Below are positions 1 through 10,233 of a stretch of DNA of 64,000 bases, one piece after another. Both the position numbers and the translations under genes were made by a program. The stretch's first letter is position 1; every line of letters begins with the position of its first letter. The notes below the pieces were generated by a model that saw nothing but the letters and a program-made list of their open reading frames with translations, ran no database searches and was not told the DNA's origin. Source of the stretch: Diacronema lutheri (Eukaryota > Haptophyta > Pavlovophyceae > Pavlovales > Pavlovaceae); the NCBI GenBank assembly GCA_019448385.1, contig JAGTXO010000035.1:248001-312000 (forward strand), read 5' to 3'.

Positions 1-488
1 AACCACATTGCGCTCGTGCGCGCCGGACTTGGCGCGCTCGCGGCGACAAGCGCGGCGCTGTAGCCGAGAAGCGCGTAGAGAACCGCCCACACCCGCGCGA
101 AGGCGGACGCGGGCGGCTGCCAGCGTGGCTTGGTGAGCCCGTCGTACCAATGCCACGTGTCTGGCTGCATCAGCCACTTGCTCACGACGCCGGAGGCCAT
201 CCCAGCCGCAATTGTGCCGAAGATCCACGCGGCGGTCTTGCCGACGGACAGCGCGGGCAGCGCGAGCGTGACCGCCGAGAAGTGCGACAGCCCGATCCCG
301 GGCGGCACGTGCAACTCGCGCCCGTCGAGCAATGCCACGCGCGCGCGCGGGGCACCGAGCGGCGAGCGCGCGGCAAGCGGCGGTGGGCGGCACCTTGCAA
401 GCGGAAGTGAGGCGCGTTCGGCGACGAGCGCGTGGCCTCCACCCAGCGAGGCGGCGAGCGCGACGAGCAACGTGCGGGCGGCGGTCAT
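1..488 (-). CDS. TspO/MBR-family translocator protein (3' end off the window)
   Basis: The minus-strand frame from the ATG at 488 stays open to base 1, giving at least 162 residues. The C-terminal part has the TspO/PBR signature: WYDGLTKPRWQPPASAFARV followed by WAVLYALLGYSAAL, matching the family pattern WY..L.KP.W.PP...F..VW..LY. In the family, TspO is a five-helix membrane protein that binds porphyrins and sterols. Here the stretch from about residue 75 holds the first helix and loop; the remaining helices lie beyond the window. The N-terminus (about 20 hydrophobic residues, then an Ala/Arg/Pro-rich stretch) looks like a targeting leader, possibly plastid, which is inference. It is head-to-head with the phosphoglycerate dehydrogenase gene, 75 bp away. 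Confidence 0.85.
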   Translation of the reverse strand, partial: MTAARTLLVALAASLGGGHALVAERASLPLARCRPPPLAARSPLGAPRARVALLDGRELHVPPGIGLSHFSAVTLALPALSVGKTAAWIFGTIAAGMASGVVSKWLMQPDTWHWYDGLTKPRWQPPASAFARVWAVLYALLGYSAALVAASAPSPARTSAMW

Positions 489-563
489 GCTCGGGCGGAC
501 GGGATTGATGACCTTCCCTGAGAGAGTTGGCTTGCAGTTTCCCGCCGAGACCCAAAAGGGCCG
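489..563. promoter_or_regulatory. Shared divergent promoter, TspO / PGDH
   Basis: These 75 bp separate two opposed start codons, so both promoters must lie here or overlap the leaders. The sequence AAAAGGGCCGATGG at 554-567 overlaps the PGDH start. Similar AAGGGCCG strings occur near other starts in the window (about 22695, 32684 and 57566). No TATA box is evident. Confidence 0.45.
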
Positions 564-1610
564 ATGGTTATGAGCGTGATCGCGCTGCTCGCGTGCGGCG
601 CGCCGGCGCGGTGCGTTGGCTACGGGCCCGGCCGCGCGGTGGCGATGAGCGCGGCCGAGTATGCTTTGCGCGTACTGTGCCTCGACTCGGACGGCGTCGC
701 TCGCGAGCTCGCCAAGCTCGGCGACTACGCCGTGTCGGCGGAGAACGGCTTGACGGACGCTGACGTTGAGGCGGCCCTGCGCACAGGCGACTTTTGCGCG
801 CTCGTGCTGCGTTCGGCAAACACGTGCACCGCGCGCACATTCGATGCCGCCGGCGGCCAACTGCGCGTCGTCGGCCGCGCGGGCATCGGCCTCGACAATG
901 TCGACGTGCGCGAGGCGACGGCGAGGGGCGTTGCTGTCGTCAACACGCCGACCGCGAGCGTGCGCTCGGTCGCCGAGCTGGCAATCGCGCTGATGCTTGC
1001 GGCGGCACGTCGCGTCCCAGAAGCGCGCGATTCGCTGCTCGCCGGCCGCTGGGACCGCGCCGCCCTCGAGGGCCGCAGCGTGCACGGGCGCGTGCTCGGG
1101 ATCATCGGGTACGGCGCCATCGGCGAGGCGACCGCGCGGATCGCGGCCGCGCTCGGCATGCGATGCCGCACGCTCGAGACGAGCTCGCGACGGGAAATGG
1201 CGCTCGCGCACGGCGTGCGCCTTGTCTCCATGCCCGAGCTCCTCGCCGGCAGCGACGTGCTCAGCCTGCACACGCCACTTGCGCCGAGCGCGCCGCCAAT
1301 CATCGGCCGGGAGCAGCTTGCCGCGATGAAGCCGACCGCCATCCTGGTCAACACGGCGCGCGGCGGGCTCGTGGACGAGGCGGCGCTGCTCGGCGCGCTC
1401 GAACGTGGCGAGCTTGGCGCGGCGTGCCTCGACGTCTTCTCGCGCGAGCGCGCACCGCTTGAGCCGACCGTCGCGCGGCTCGTGCGGCATGCGCGCGTCG
1501 TTGCGACGCCCCACCTCGGTGGCAGTACAGCCGAGGCTCGCGAAGCCATCTCGACCGAGCTGGCGACGCGGTTGCATGCGGAGCTCGCTCGCGGGGCTGG
1601 ACGACAGTGA
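564..1610 (+). CDS. D-3-phosphoglycerate dehydrogenase-type 2-hydroxyacid dehydrogenase
   Basis: Intronless, 348 aa. This is a D-isomer-specific 2-hydroxyacid dehydrogenase, most like SerA, which oxidises 3-phosphoglycerate to 3-phosphohydroxypyruvate in serine synthesis. Visible signatures are VGRAGIGLDNVD near residue 107, the NAD-binding GYGAIG near 183, the catalytic-Arg block VNTARGGLVDEAAL, a DVF..E segment with the catalytic acid, and the catalytic His in PHLGGSTAEA. It stops after the catalytic domain, so it is the short form without an ACT domain. The first 27 residues before MSAAEYALRVLCLD are hydrophobic then Arg-rich and may be a leader; 564, 570 or 645 could be the start. Related enzymes such as hydroxypyruvate reductase are possible, but the HLGGSTAEA block favours PGDH. 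Confidence 0.88.
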   Translation: MVMSVIALLACGAPARCVGYGPGRAVAMSAAEYALRVLCLDSDGVARELAKLGDYAVSAENGLTDADVEAALRTGDFCALVLRSANTCTARTFDAAGGQLRVVGRAGIGLDNVDVREATARGVAVVNTPTASVRSVAELAIALMLAAARRVPEARDSLLAGRWDRAALEGRSVHGRVLGIIGYGAIGEATARIAAALGMRCRTLETSSRREMALAHGVRLVSMPELLAGSDVLSLHTPLAPSAPPIIGREQLAAMKPTAILVNTARGGLVDEAALLGALERGELGAACLDVFSRERAPLEPTVARLVRHARVVATPHLGGSTAEAREAISTELATRLHAELARGAGRQ

Positions 1611-2168
1611 CGCGCGGGGCGACGCCAGAGGAGCAGCTGCAGCGCGCGCGCGTCGAGCGGTTCGACGCCAGCCGCTGCATCGCTGCACCCGGCGCGCGAC
1701 GCGCTGCCCGCGCGACGCGTCGCGCGCCGGCTGCACCGCCGCCGGCTGCGCTGCCACCGCCTCCGCTGCCGTGCATCGTCTCGCCGCCGCCGCCGTCATT
1801 GACATCGAGGCATCGGCGCCGTCGCCGCCATGGACCTTGCCCATGCGCACGGTCCTTTGTGCGTACGTCATGCGGCCGGGTGTGGCTTACGCGGCCGGGC
1901 GCGTGCGACGCGACGGCCCCGTCGAAGGAAAGGCGGCGCGGGAGTGGCAGGACCGCAGGAGCCCGCAGGAGGCAGGACCAAGGACTCACAGGAGGCCATT
2001 TATTTTTGTCCAGCCTCGGCCCCGTGCGCGCCCCTCCTGCTGACCCGCCTGTAAGCGTCGTTAGTATTTATTTTTAGATTATTTTTCCTTTCCGGCGCCC
2101 GATCTAGCGTGGAGGTACCAAAATTTAATTGTAGATAGATATGGACAAAATAACAGCGCTTCAGCAAG
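1611..2168. other. Intergenic region between PGDH and P4H
   Basis: 558 bp with no convincing gene. The first 450 bp are GC-rich with shadow frames only. The last 130 bp are distinctly AT-richer (T-runs around 2066-2090 and AAAATTTAATTG near 2120), as expected of a promoter and leader for the next gene. Confidence 0.5.
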
Positions 2169-2562
2169 ATGAAGCCTTCCAGCTTCGCGCCCGGCGCAGC
2201 GATCGCGCTCGTCGCCGCGCTCGTCGGCATCGTATCGCTCAACCAGCGCCGCCTCCCGCTCCACACACTCGTCGAGCTTACGGGCCAGCCGCGGCCGACG
2301 CCGCTCGCACCGCGACCTTCGCCTGCGTCGACCGCTGGCGGCGAGATCTCGACGCCGCTCGCGAGCGCGCCGCCGATGGAGCGCGAGCCCGAGGTGCCAT
2401 GTGTCGACCTCTCGCCCGATTGCACCGCTTGGCAGCGCGGCGGCGAATGCGGCTTTGATCCCGCCTACATGCATGCGCACTGCGCGAAGAGCTGCGGCTC
2501 GTGCGCGCGCGCCGACTTCGATGGCGCGCGCGCATCGGCGGCGGCGACGGCGGCGGCGGCGA

Positions 2563-2593
<31 letters not shown>

Positions 2594-3612
2594 CGTGGCG
2601 GGCGGTGGCGCGCGGTGCAGGGACAAGGCTGCTTCGTGCCCGCTTTGGGCCGCAAGCGGCGAGTGCGACGTCAACCCCGGCTACATGAAGCTCTCGTGTG
2701 CAAAGTCGTGCGGCTCGTGCGACTGGGCCGATTTCTCCCGGAGATGCCGCGCCGATCCGAACGCAACGCTCGCCGTGCCCGCCGGAGCTATCGGTGAGCT
2801 CTTTCGTGCCATTGATGCCGGAGCGCTCTCGCGGTACAAGCCGCGCGTCGTCTCGCGCCCGCCGCAGCCGTGGGCGGTCGTGTTTGACGAATTCATCTCC
2901 GCCGAGCATGCGGACGAGATCGTCTCGGTCGCGAGCTCGGAGGAAGGACGGCTGTTCACGCCGTCGCAGGGCACGGGCGGGCTCGACGACGACGGCCAGC
3001 TCATCCCCACGCTCTCGAGCTACCGCACTTCAAGCACGCGCTGGTGCGACGGCGGCTGCCTGAACGAGAGCGCCGTGCGCGAGCTGCGTGAGCGTGTCGC
3101 CGACGCGACGGGCGTACCCGACGCCAACCACGAGTACCCGCAGCTGCTGCGGTACACGCAGAGCCAGTACTGTGCGCGCCGCCATTGCGCCGCATTCGCG
3201 CCGCGACGACCGCCGCCATCGCCGCGGCTATCGCGCGCGCGCTCAGGCGCTCCAAACGAGCGACGGCGCGCTCGTCACGCCCATGCCGCGCGGCGCAGAC
3301 AAGGAGCACTCGGATTACATCCCAGCGCACAGAGACATGCCGTGCGGCCCGCGCGTGTACACCTTCTTCGTATATATGAGCGACGTGGAGGAGGGCGGGA
3401 ACACGTCCTTCCCGCAGCTCGGCCTCTCCGTTGAGCCCAAGAAAGGGCGCGCAGTCCTCTGGCCGAGCGTGCTCGACGCCGCGCCGCGCGACATCGACGA
3501 GCGGACGATGCACATCGCCAACCCGGTCTTGAGCGGCATCAAATATTCGGTCAATTTCTGGATCCATCAGCATGACTTCAAGGCGAACCACGCCATCGGG
3601 TGCACCGGATGA
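2169..3612 (+). CDS. Prolyl 4-hydroxylase with two ShKT domains
   Basis: Two exons, 2169..3171 and 3299..3612, give 438 aa. The intron (GTGCGC...GCGCAG, 127 bp) was placed so that QY joins YKEHSDYIPAHRD. An N-terminal hydrophobic stretch (residues about 9-24) is a signal anchor. Two six-Cys ShKT modules follow (about 77-113 and 153-190), separated by a poly-Ala linker. Then comes a 2-oxoglutarate/Fe(II) dioxygenase domain: HSD supplies the HxD iron ligands, RTMHIANPV the distal His, and SGIKYSVNFWIH the 2-oxoglutarate Lys. SDVEEGGNTSFP is a strong P4H hallmark. It probably hydroxylates proline in secreted or cell-wall glycoproteins in the ER/Golgi. It converges with the next gene, 148 bp away. 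Confidence 0.92.
2545..2598 (+). repeat. GCG-rich repeat encoding the poly-Ala linker of P4H
   Basis: An imperfect GCG/ACG triplet array encodes about 18 Ala with two Thr, exactly between the two ShKT modules. Length variation here would change only the spacer. Confidence 0.75.
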
Positions 3613-3760
3613 TTTGGTATTTTGTGCTCGCACTCACAGCTCGCGCGCAGGCGGCGCGGCTGCAGCCCGTATCGACGCAAAACACGTTCCGAAACACGCT
3701 GGCTCAAGCTCCCACGGGGGCTGCGTAGGGTTCGGAAGAACCCTATATACTGTGCTCGTG

Positions 3761-5371
3761 TCACTCGCCGACAAGCGCGCCGTGCGCACACGCCGCGCTC
3801 GCGTTGAGCGCGAACACGTGCACAGCCGCATCGGAGGACCCGAGCGCGAACATGTGTAGCCCACCGTCGAGCTTGCGTACGCCCACGTCAACCACGCCGC
3901 GCATCGGCGGACCCGAGCGTGCGTCTCGGCCGAGCTGCGCGAGCTCGACCAGTCGTCCGGGCGCGCTTAGGTCCAGAAGTTGCGCGCCGTCGCCAAGGTA
4001 TGAGCCGACGATGGCGAGCGTGCAGTTCTCGACCGACGCAACGGCGACGCTCGCCGCGCCGCGCAGCATCGCGAAACGCTCCGAGGTGGCGCGCGCGCCG
4101 CCGGCGGGCAAGGGTGCGCGCGGGTCGGTCACGTTGAGGAGCTGCACGCCGCCACTCACCTCCGCCGCCACCAGCGCGTATTCAATGCCCGCCACGGCAA
4201 ACGTCGCGAGCGCGGCCGCGCCCTCGAGCGTAGCGGCGCCTCGCGCGCCGTGCGCAACGGCGGCCACGGCGACGGGCGCGCTCGGCGCGGTGATGTCGAC
4301 GACGGCGATCGCATTCAGGTCGTACTGCGCGACGAGCGCGTACACGCGCTCGCCGCGGCCCGGCGCCGCCGCATTCGCCCCCGCCGCCGCCAAAGTCACG
4401 ACCACCTTGACGTCCTGCGGGCCCGGCAGCTGCACGGCGGCCACGGCGAGCGGGTTGGCCGGACGCGTCACGTCGATGAGCTGAAGGCCGCCGTCGACGT
4501 ACGCGGTGACGACGGCGTAGGTGCGGCCGCCGATCAGCGCAATCGCGACCGAGTGCGCGCCGCCGAGCATGTCAAAGCCGCTGCGCCCGTCCTGCGCAAC
4601 GCCAGCCGGCGTCGGCGCGGTCGGCTGCGCAAGACGAATGATCTGCACGCCGTTGCCGCTCAGCGAGGTGACGAGTGCGTGCGGCGCGCCGTCGAGGTCG
4701 GCGATGGCGACATCCGTCGGACCGGCGAGCATGCGGAACCCGTCCTGCCCGTTGCGCACCACCGCCGCGAGCCGCGGCTGCGCCGGCGCGGTGACGTCGG
4801 CGACGACGACCGCGTCGTCGAGGAACGCGGCAATGACGGCGTACTCGCGGCCGTCGCGCGCGAAGAAGGCGATGCTGCGCGCGCCGCGCGTGGTGGCGAA
4901 GCCAGTCCGCGCACCTATTGTCGACACGTGCTCGAGCAGCGGCGCACGCGCCGCCGCCTCTCGCTCGTGCCCCGCCGTGCACGTCGCAAAGATGCCGCAC
5001 TGGTGGCCGCAGCAGCCGCACGTGCAAGAGTCGAGGTCGGCCCCGGCAGGATCTTTCCAGCCGAGCTGGGGCGCGAAGCGGCCGATGCACGCGCCGTGGC
5101 CTGACAGGCAGTGCGACTTGACGCACAGGCTGCAGATCGACTTTTCGATGCTGCTCGCGCCCGCGCCCGCGCCCGCGCCCGCACCCGCGCCCGCGCCGGC
5201 CGGCGCGGCGTCGGCCGGCCAGCGCGCCTGCGCGCGAGCGGCGAGGCCAAGCTCGGCGGCAGCGTCGCTCGCGCGCGCGCGTTCGGGCGCGCGCCAGACC
5301 GCCGCGCGAGGTGCGAGCGCGACGAGCAGCAGCGCGGCACCAGCCGCCGCTGTGCGCGCTCCCGCCCACAT
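3761..5371 (-). CDS. Secreted Cys-rich protein with LVIVD-type beta-propeller repeats
   Basis: Single exon, 536 aa from the ATG at 5371; the frame extends further upstream but would overlap SF3A3. It starts with a clear signal peptide (MWAGARTAAAGAALLLVAL). An Ala-Gly dipeptide run follows, then a Cys-dense module (about residues 77-125) containing CSLCVKSHC and CTCGCCGHQC. The rest is a series of repeats of about 45-60 residues, each with a pattern like SIAF...YAVIAAFLDDAVVVADVT.P..P. This resembles LVIVD/choice-of-anchor propeller repeats of bacterial and algal surface proteins. The function is not known; the sequence supports only an extracellular or lumenal adhesion-like protein. It is head-to-head with SF3A3. 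Confidence 0.75.
   Translation of the reverse strand: MWAGARTAAAGAALLLVALAPRAAVWRAPERARASDAAAELGLAARAQARWPADAAPAGAGAGAGAGAGAGASSIEKSICSLCVKSHCLSGHGACIGRFAPQLGWKDPAGADLDSCTCGCCGHQCGIFATCTAGHEREAAARAPLLEHVSTIGARTGFATTRGARSIAFFARDGREYAVIAAFLDDAVVVADVTAPAQPRLAAVVRNGQDGFRMLAGPTDVAIADLDGAPHALVTSLSGNGVQIIRLAQPTAPTPAGVAQDGRSGFDMLGGAHSVAIALIGGRTYAVVTAYVDGGLQLIDVTRPANPLAVAAVQLPGPQDVKVVVTLAAAGANAAAPGRGERVYALVAQYDLNAIAVVDITAPSAPVAVAAVAHGARGAATLEGAAALATFAVAGIEYALVAAEVSGGVQLLNVTDPRAPLPAGGARATSERFAMLRGAASVAVASVENCTLAIVGSYLGDGAQLLDLSAPGRLVELAQLGRDARSGPPMRGVVDVGVRKLDGGLHMFALGSSDAAVHVFALNASAACAHGALVGE
5154..5196 (-). repeat. GCGCCC hexamer microsatellite (Ala-Gly run)
   Basis: About seven copies of a 6-bp unit lie inside the LVIVD-type gene and encode alternating Ala-Gly just before the Cys-rich module. 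Confidence 0.75.
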
Positions 5372-5427
5372 TCGTGCTGGAAAAACCGGTGGCCAGATCG
5401 CTCCTCGGCCGGCATCGTGGCGTCGCG
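5372..5427. promoter_or_regulatory. Divergent promoter, LVIVD protein / SF3A3
   Basis: Only 56 bp separate the opposed start codons, so this is a compact bidirectional promoter or overlapping leaders. It contains GAAAAACCGG near 5380; no other element is recognised. Confidence 0.4.
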
Positions 5428-7767
5428 ATGGCGACCTCGCGCGTCGAGCTCGTGCGCTCGCTGCATGAGGACATCGAGATCTTCGAGAAGGCGGCTGCCG
5501 AGGAGCTCGCCGCACGCGCCGCGATGAAGCACGTGCGCGCGCGCACTGCGGTCGGCCCGCGCGCGGCCCACGCGTTCGCATCCCGCGCCTGACTGACGCG
5601 TGCACGCCGCCGTGCGGCGTCCTCGGCGCGCGGCTCGCGCGCGCGCGCGCGCGGCCGCGCAGCGGCCTGACCAGATCATGTCGGACCACACGACGCACGC
5701 ACTTCTTGGCCAGATCCTCGCGCGCAACGCGCAGCTCGACGCGCTCTACACGGACGAGGACGGCTCGCTGCGCGAGGACGTTGACGAGATGACCGGTGAC
5801 AGAGCCATCGACGCCTTCTATGCGCGGCTAGGGCGGGTGCGCGAGGCGCACGCGGCGCTCGAGCCGGTGCCGGTTGCGGCAGACGCCGAGGAGCAAATGC
5901 TTGCCGCCGTCCTCGAGGCCGAGCCGCAGGTCACCTTCACAGGCGAGGAGGGCGAAGGGCGCTTTCTCGATCTCCACGGCTGCCACGACGCCTACGTCAA
6001 CCTGCGCGGGATCAAGCCGGTTGTGGCGGCGGCGGGCAAGGCGGGCAAGGCGGCCAAGACCCCGGCTGCTGTCAAATATTACACGTACATCACCGAGCAC
6101 GCGCTCAGGCCGGAGCGCACGGCGCTGAGCGTCGCGCGCGGCGCAGCCTACGCACGGTGCGCGCCGCTGAGCGCCGTGCGCCCACCCGCCGCGCGACGGG
6201 TGGGTCGCGCGTGATCGCACGCGCGCGTTGCGGCGCTGCGCAGCCTGCGCGCCCGCGCCCACCAAAGGCCCGCTCGCGCCCGTACGCTGCAACGTGCCCA
6301 TCACTCGCCCTCGAGCAGTTACGCGCAGCAGCTGCTCGAGACGCTCGTCGATTTTGTGCATCGCACGCAGCCGCTGACTGACGTGCACGCGCTGCTCGCC
6401 GATGCGGAAGCGGAGCTCAGCCGCCAATGGGACGCTGGCCATGTGCTCCGATGGCAGCGGGTCGAAGGGGGCGCGCCCGCAGTGGCGGACGGCGCGCCCG
6501 CGGCGGACGGCGTGGCGGCGGACGGCGAGGCGGGCGGCGAGGCGGGCGCAGGTGCGCCGGACGCGCACATCGACCTCTCCGCGCTGCGCAGCGCGGGCGA
6601 GCTCGAGGCTGCGCTCGGCGCGGAGCGGCTCAAGCGCGAGCTGGGCATGCGCGGGCTCAAGTGCGGCGGCCGGCCGGCCGAGCGCGCACAGCGCCTCTTT
6701 CTCGCGCTCACCGCGCCCGAGCAGCTCGACCGCAAGCAGTACGCGCACGCCGCGGTCGCGCAGCCCGCCGCGGCGCATGGCGGCGCGAGCAATGGGAACG
6801 GCGCGTGCGTACACGATGGCGTGGGCGTGAGCGCAGCGGCGGCCGCGAGCGCGGCGGCGAGCGCGCACGCGCGGCGGTGCGCGTCGATCGAGGCGGCGAT
6901 CGTGCGGCTCGGCGAGGTCCTGGGCCAGACGCCTGCGGAGACGGCTGCAAACGTGGAGAAGGTGGGCGCCACGGACGACCCCCCCCCCCCCCCCCCCGCC
7001 CGCGCGCGCGCGTGGCATGCCCTCCCTCGCCTTTGTCCGCTGCCCCTACCGTGCTCCCGCCCATGCACTCCACCGCTCACACCAACCTGGCCGGTGCCCG
7101 CGGCCTCGCGTGGCGCAGAACGCCGCGCGCACGTTTGACGAGATCGCCGCCGACCTCGCCGCCGCGGAGGCGGCCGACGCCGAGGACGCGGGCGCGCGCG
7201 ACACGGATGGCGACGACGACGACGACGTGACGCCCATCTACAATCCAAAGAATCTACCCCTCGGCTGGGACGGCAAGCCGATCCCATACTGGCTGTACAA
7301 GCTGCATGGCCTCAACCTCGAGTTTAAATGCGAGATCTGCGGCGGCCAGTCCTACTGGTGATCGCACGCGCGCGCGCCGCCTCGCCGCGCCACGCCGCGC
7401 AGGACGCGGCGTGCGCGCGCGGCGTGCCGCGCACGGGCGAACGCGCAGCCGCTCCCGGCGCCGCTGATCGAATGGCCCACCCCGCCGACCGCCGCCGTGC
7501 CGCGCGCGCAGGGGCCCGCGCGAGTTTGAGCGCCACTTCCAGGAGGCACGGCATGCGCACTCGATGCGCTGCCTTGGCATTTCAAACGAAAAGGCCTACC
7601 ACGGGATCACACTCATCGACGATGCGTACGCCATGCAGCGGCAGCTTGCCGAGGCGCAGCGGCAGAGTAGATTCGTACCCGAGGCGGACGAGGAGTGCGA
7701 GGACTCGCTCGGCAACGTGATGCCGCGCAAGACGTACGATGACCTCGCGCGGCAGGGCCTGCTCTGA
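5428..7767 (+). CDS. SF3A3: Splicing factor 3A subunit 3 (SF3a60/Prp9)
   Basis: Five exons: 5428..5532, 5663..6156, 6319..6961, 7119..7357, 7512..7767; 578 aa. Each junction restores colinearity with SF3a60: RPDQIMSDH after exon 1, [16 protein letters not shown] after exon 2, [12 protein letters not shown] after exon 3, [19 protein letters not shown] after exon 4. Landmarks are [22 protein letters not shown]...[15 protein letters not shown] (SAP-like), [19 protein letters not shown], a C2H2 zinc finger (CEIC...RHF...RHAH) split by intron 4, and the terminal [14 protein letters not shown]3A3 is part of the U2 snRNP SF3a complex used for branch-site recognition. Introns are 130-162 bp, GTG...CAG; intron 3 holds a 19-C run. 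Confidence 0.97.
6979..6997 (+). repeat. C19 homopolymer in SF3A3 intron 3
   Basis: An uninterrupted run of 19 C starts 17 bp after the donor. It is far from the acceptor, so it is not a normal 3' polypyrimidine tract. Confidence 0.85.
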
Positions 7768-7865
7768 CTGTCTGACTGCCTGACGGATTTTGGTTTTGAG
7801 CGCGTGGCTGTGCATAATCAGAATCATTGCGGGTTGACAGGCGCACGGTGGTGCGCGCCGGCGCG

Positions 7866-10016
7866 CTAGTCGAGCATTGCCGCCTCCTCCTCGTCCTCGC
7901 CATGCGCGTGCGAGTGGCCGCGGTGGGTGTGATCGTGCTCGCAGCAGCCGCCCGCGCCGCTGGACGTGCCGGGTGGCGGCGGCTTTCGGACGGGCTTGTC
8001 GTCAAAGGAGAGCACGCCGGTGCGCCACAAGATGTTGCGCCAAAGGCCGCCATCAAAGGCGTTGAAAAAGACCACCTTCCCCGGTGCGAGCTCCCTCTTG
8101 AGGTGCGGGTACTTGCGCCAGTTGATGTTCTCATTCGTCGTCAGATTGCGAGCGATCAGCCCGGCGTGGAAGACGACCATCGTCAGGCCAAAGAGGGAAG
8201 AGAGGGCAAAGTCCACGGCGAGCAACGCGATCCACCTGCGCACCGCCGCGTGGAGGCGTGCGCACGGGGCGCGCGAGGGGCGCGCGGGCGGTGAGCGCTG
8301 GGCGGCCGCGCGGCGGTGGCGTCGGCGCTGCGAATGGCTCGCACCAGTTCCACGGGTTGGCGTGCAGGTAGCGGATGCACGCCCATAGCTGCAGCATGCA
8401 CGCGCTAAAGCCAAAGAGCTGCAGCAGGTAGAAGGAGAGGTAGTTGCCATACGCAACGCACTGCACGCAGCCGGGGAGAGGTTCGGGCGGCGCGCGTGCT
8501 CGCCGGGGTGGGCGTTGGCCGGGCGGCCGTTCGGCCAAGGCGCGAGAGGCACGGGCGCGGCGCGATCCAGCGGCGGCCGCAGGCCGCGCGCGGCCCGATG
8601 CGCACGCCGCGCGCACATTGTCGACCCATGGGCAGTGGTGGTCGTAACGGAGGACGCATCTGCCGCAGATCGGGCAGTGCTTTGCGCGCAGTGGCCGCAC
8701 GACGTGGCACGTGTGGCACAACTGCACGTTGCGCCCGCCCACGCCGCCCCCAGCACCGACAAGGGGGCAACTCGTCGCCTGCTCTGCCGACAGGCGAAGC
8801 TCCTCCTCGTATGCCTCGCGCGAGCGGGCGTCGATGGGCACGAAGCCGGGCGACGCACGCACTGCGCGGCGCGCGCGCGCGGCGCACAGAAGGCGCGGGG
8901 CGGCGGACGCGTTGGCGCGCGCGCAGCGCACGGGGGCCGAAAGGCGGCGATCGGCGCGGCGGGCGGAGGGCACGGCGCGGCGCGCTCGCCATGGCTTGCG
9001 CGCGCTGGCCGCGCGTGTCGCGCGTGTCGCGGCGCACCGGTCGTGAAGAAGAGCACAAACATGGCCGCGTTGACGGCGGCGTAGACGAGGTGCAGGGTCG
9101 GCTCGCGCTCTCCACTCAACCTTGGCTGGATGAGGAGGAAATAAGTGGCGTACGCGGCGATGCCGTTCCAGATGAAGAACCAAAAGGGCGAGCGGTGCCG
9201 CTTGCTCGCGTCGGACGAGCCCACCGCGCCAAAAGTGAGCAGACGCATCAGCTGATTGGACGCCTGGTGCGCGCTCAGCCGCTGCCGGATGTCCGCATGG
9301 CGGCGCGAGTGGCCTGCGAGCTCGGCCGCGACGGCGATGGGCGTGCGCCCCTTCTTGTCCTTGAGGGTGAGGAGCGACGGCTCCGCCTGCTCGAGGAAGT
9401 ACTCCACCACGTGCGCCTGCCCCTGCGCGACCGCGAGGTGCACGGGCGTCGAGCCGTAATTGTCCGCGTCCGTTGCCGAGAGCCCGAGGTGGTGCAGCAG
9501 CCCGACGGTGGCAAGCATGCCCTGGTAGGCGGCCCAGTGGAGCGCCGAGTCCTGATGCTCGTCGAGCAAGTTGATGTCCGCACCGCGCTTCACGAGCACG
9601 TTCACCAGGTCCGTATGCCCGTACTGCGCGGCGAGCACGACGGGCGTCGCCATCTGCGCGTTGCGCGCGTTGATGTCGGCGCCGTGTTGGATGAGCTCCT
9701 GCGCGGCCTGCCACCAGCCCTTGGTGCAGGCCCAGTGGATCGGCTCCATCCCGTCGCCGCTTGTCGCGTGCACCGGCAGCCCGAGTGCGACCGCCGCGCG
9801 GATCACGGGCAGGTTGCACATGAGCGCGGCCCAGTGGAGCGCAGTCGCGCCGTGCTCGTCACGCACGAAGACGGCCTGCGGATTGGCGTTCATGTAAGCG
9901 AGCAGCAGGTCGGGGTGGGCAGGGTCCGCCGTCTTGATCATGTGGATCAGGCTCAAACCGCCCGACGCTTCGCCAACCATGCCGCTCGGCTGCGTGAGCG
10001 AGCTCGGCTCAACCAT
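7866..10016 (-). CDS. Ankyrin-repeat DHHC palmitoyltransferase (HIP14-like)
   Basis: Four exons, transcribed 10016..9038, 8861..8617, 8460..8345, 8235..7866; 569 aa. Six or so ankyrin repeats occupy about residues 25-245 ([39 protein letters not shown] and similar). Two TM helices follow, then the Cys-rich domain [21 protein letters not shown] and [11 protein letters not shown], where the active-site Cys of DHHC is near residue 401. Two more TM helices and the typical [15 protein letters not shown]...[11 protein letters not shown] tail follow. Junctions [25 protein letters not shown] and NPWNWWIALL are all in frame. It S-acylates proteins at Golgi/endosomal membranes. An odd feature is the His-rich [16 protein letters not shown] end, which may bind metal (inference). 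It converges with SF3A3, with 98 bp between stops. Confidence 0.95.
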   Translation of the reverse strand: MVEPSSLTQPSGMVGEASGGLSLIHMIKTADPAHPDLLLAYMNANPQAVFVRDEHGATALHWAALMCNLPVIRAAVALGLPVHATSGDGMEPIHWACTKGWWQAAQELIQHGADINARNAQMATPVVLAAQYGHTDLVNVLVKRGADINLLDEHQDSALHWAAYQGMLATVGLLHHLGLSATDADNYGSTPVHLAVAQGQAHVVEYFLEQAEPSLLTLKDKKGRTPIAVAAELAGHSRRHADIRQRLSAHQASNQLMRLLTFGAVGSSDASKRHRSPFWFFIWNGIAAYATYFLLIQPRLSGEREPTLHLVYAAVNAAMFVLFFTTGAPRHARHARPARASHGERAAPCPPPAAPIAAFRPPCAARAPTRPPPRAFCAPRARAAQCVRRPASCPSTPARARHTRRSFACRQSRRRVAPLSVLGAAWAGATCSCATRATSCGHCAQSTARSAADASSVTTTTAHGSTMCARRAHRAARGLRPPLDRAAPVPLAPWPNGRPANAHPGEHARRPNLSPAACSALRMATTSPSTCCSSLALARACCSYGRASATCTPTRGTGASHSQRRRHRRAAAQRSPPARPSRAPCARLHAAVRRWIALLAVDFALSSLFGLTMVVFHAGLIARNLTTNENINWRKYPHLKRELAPGKVVFFNAFDGGLWRNILWRTGVLSFDDKPVRKPPPPGTSSGAGGCCEHDHTHRGHSHAHGEDEEEAAMLD

Positions 10017-10233
10017 GGCGATCGCCGATTTCAGGCGCACGGCGTTCCAACCACCGCGACTCAACCGCCGAACGATGGCGGCTCACTTCCAGCGTCCGGT
10101 GCAGGCTGCTCCTTGGAGGTGGAGCGACCCGGGCCACTGACTGAGGCGGAGGCAGTCGGGGGCTGATCACGTTTGTGTCGCGCTCGGGCCAGCCAGCACT
10201 TGGCAGAGCCGCGCCTGCGCCGCGCGTCGCACC

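Noticed and set aside
1607-2077. Possible small gene after PGDH (156 codons)
   Set aside because: Arg/Pro/Ala-rich with no motif, and its composition matches other non-coding GC-rich frames.
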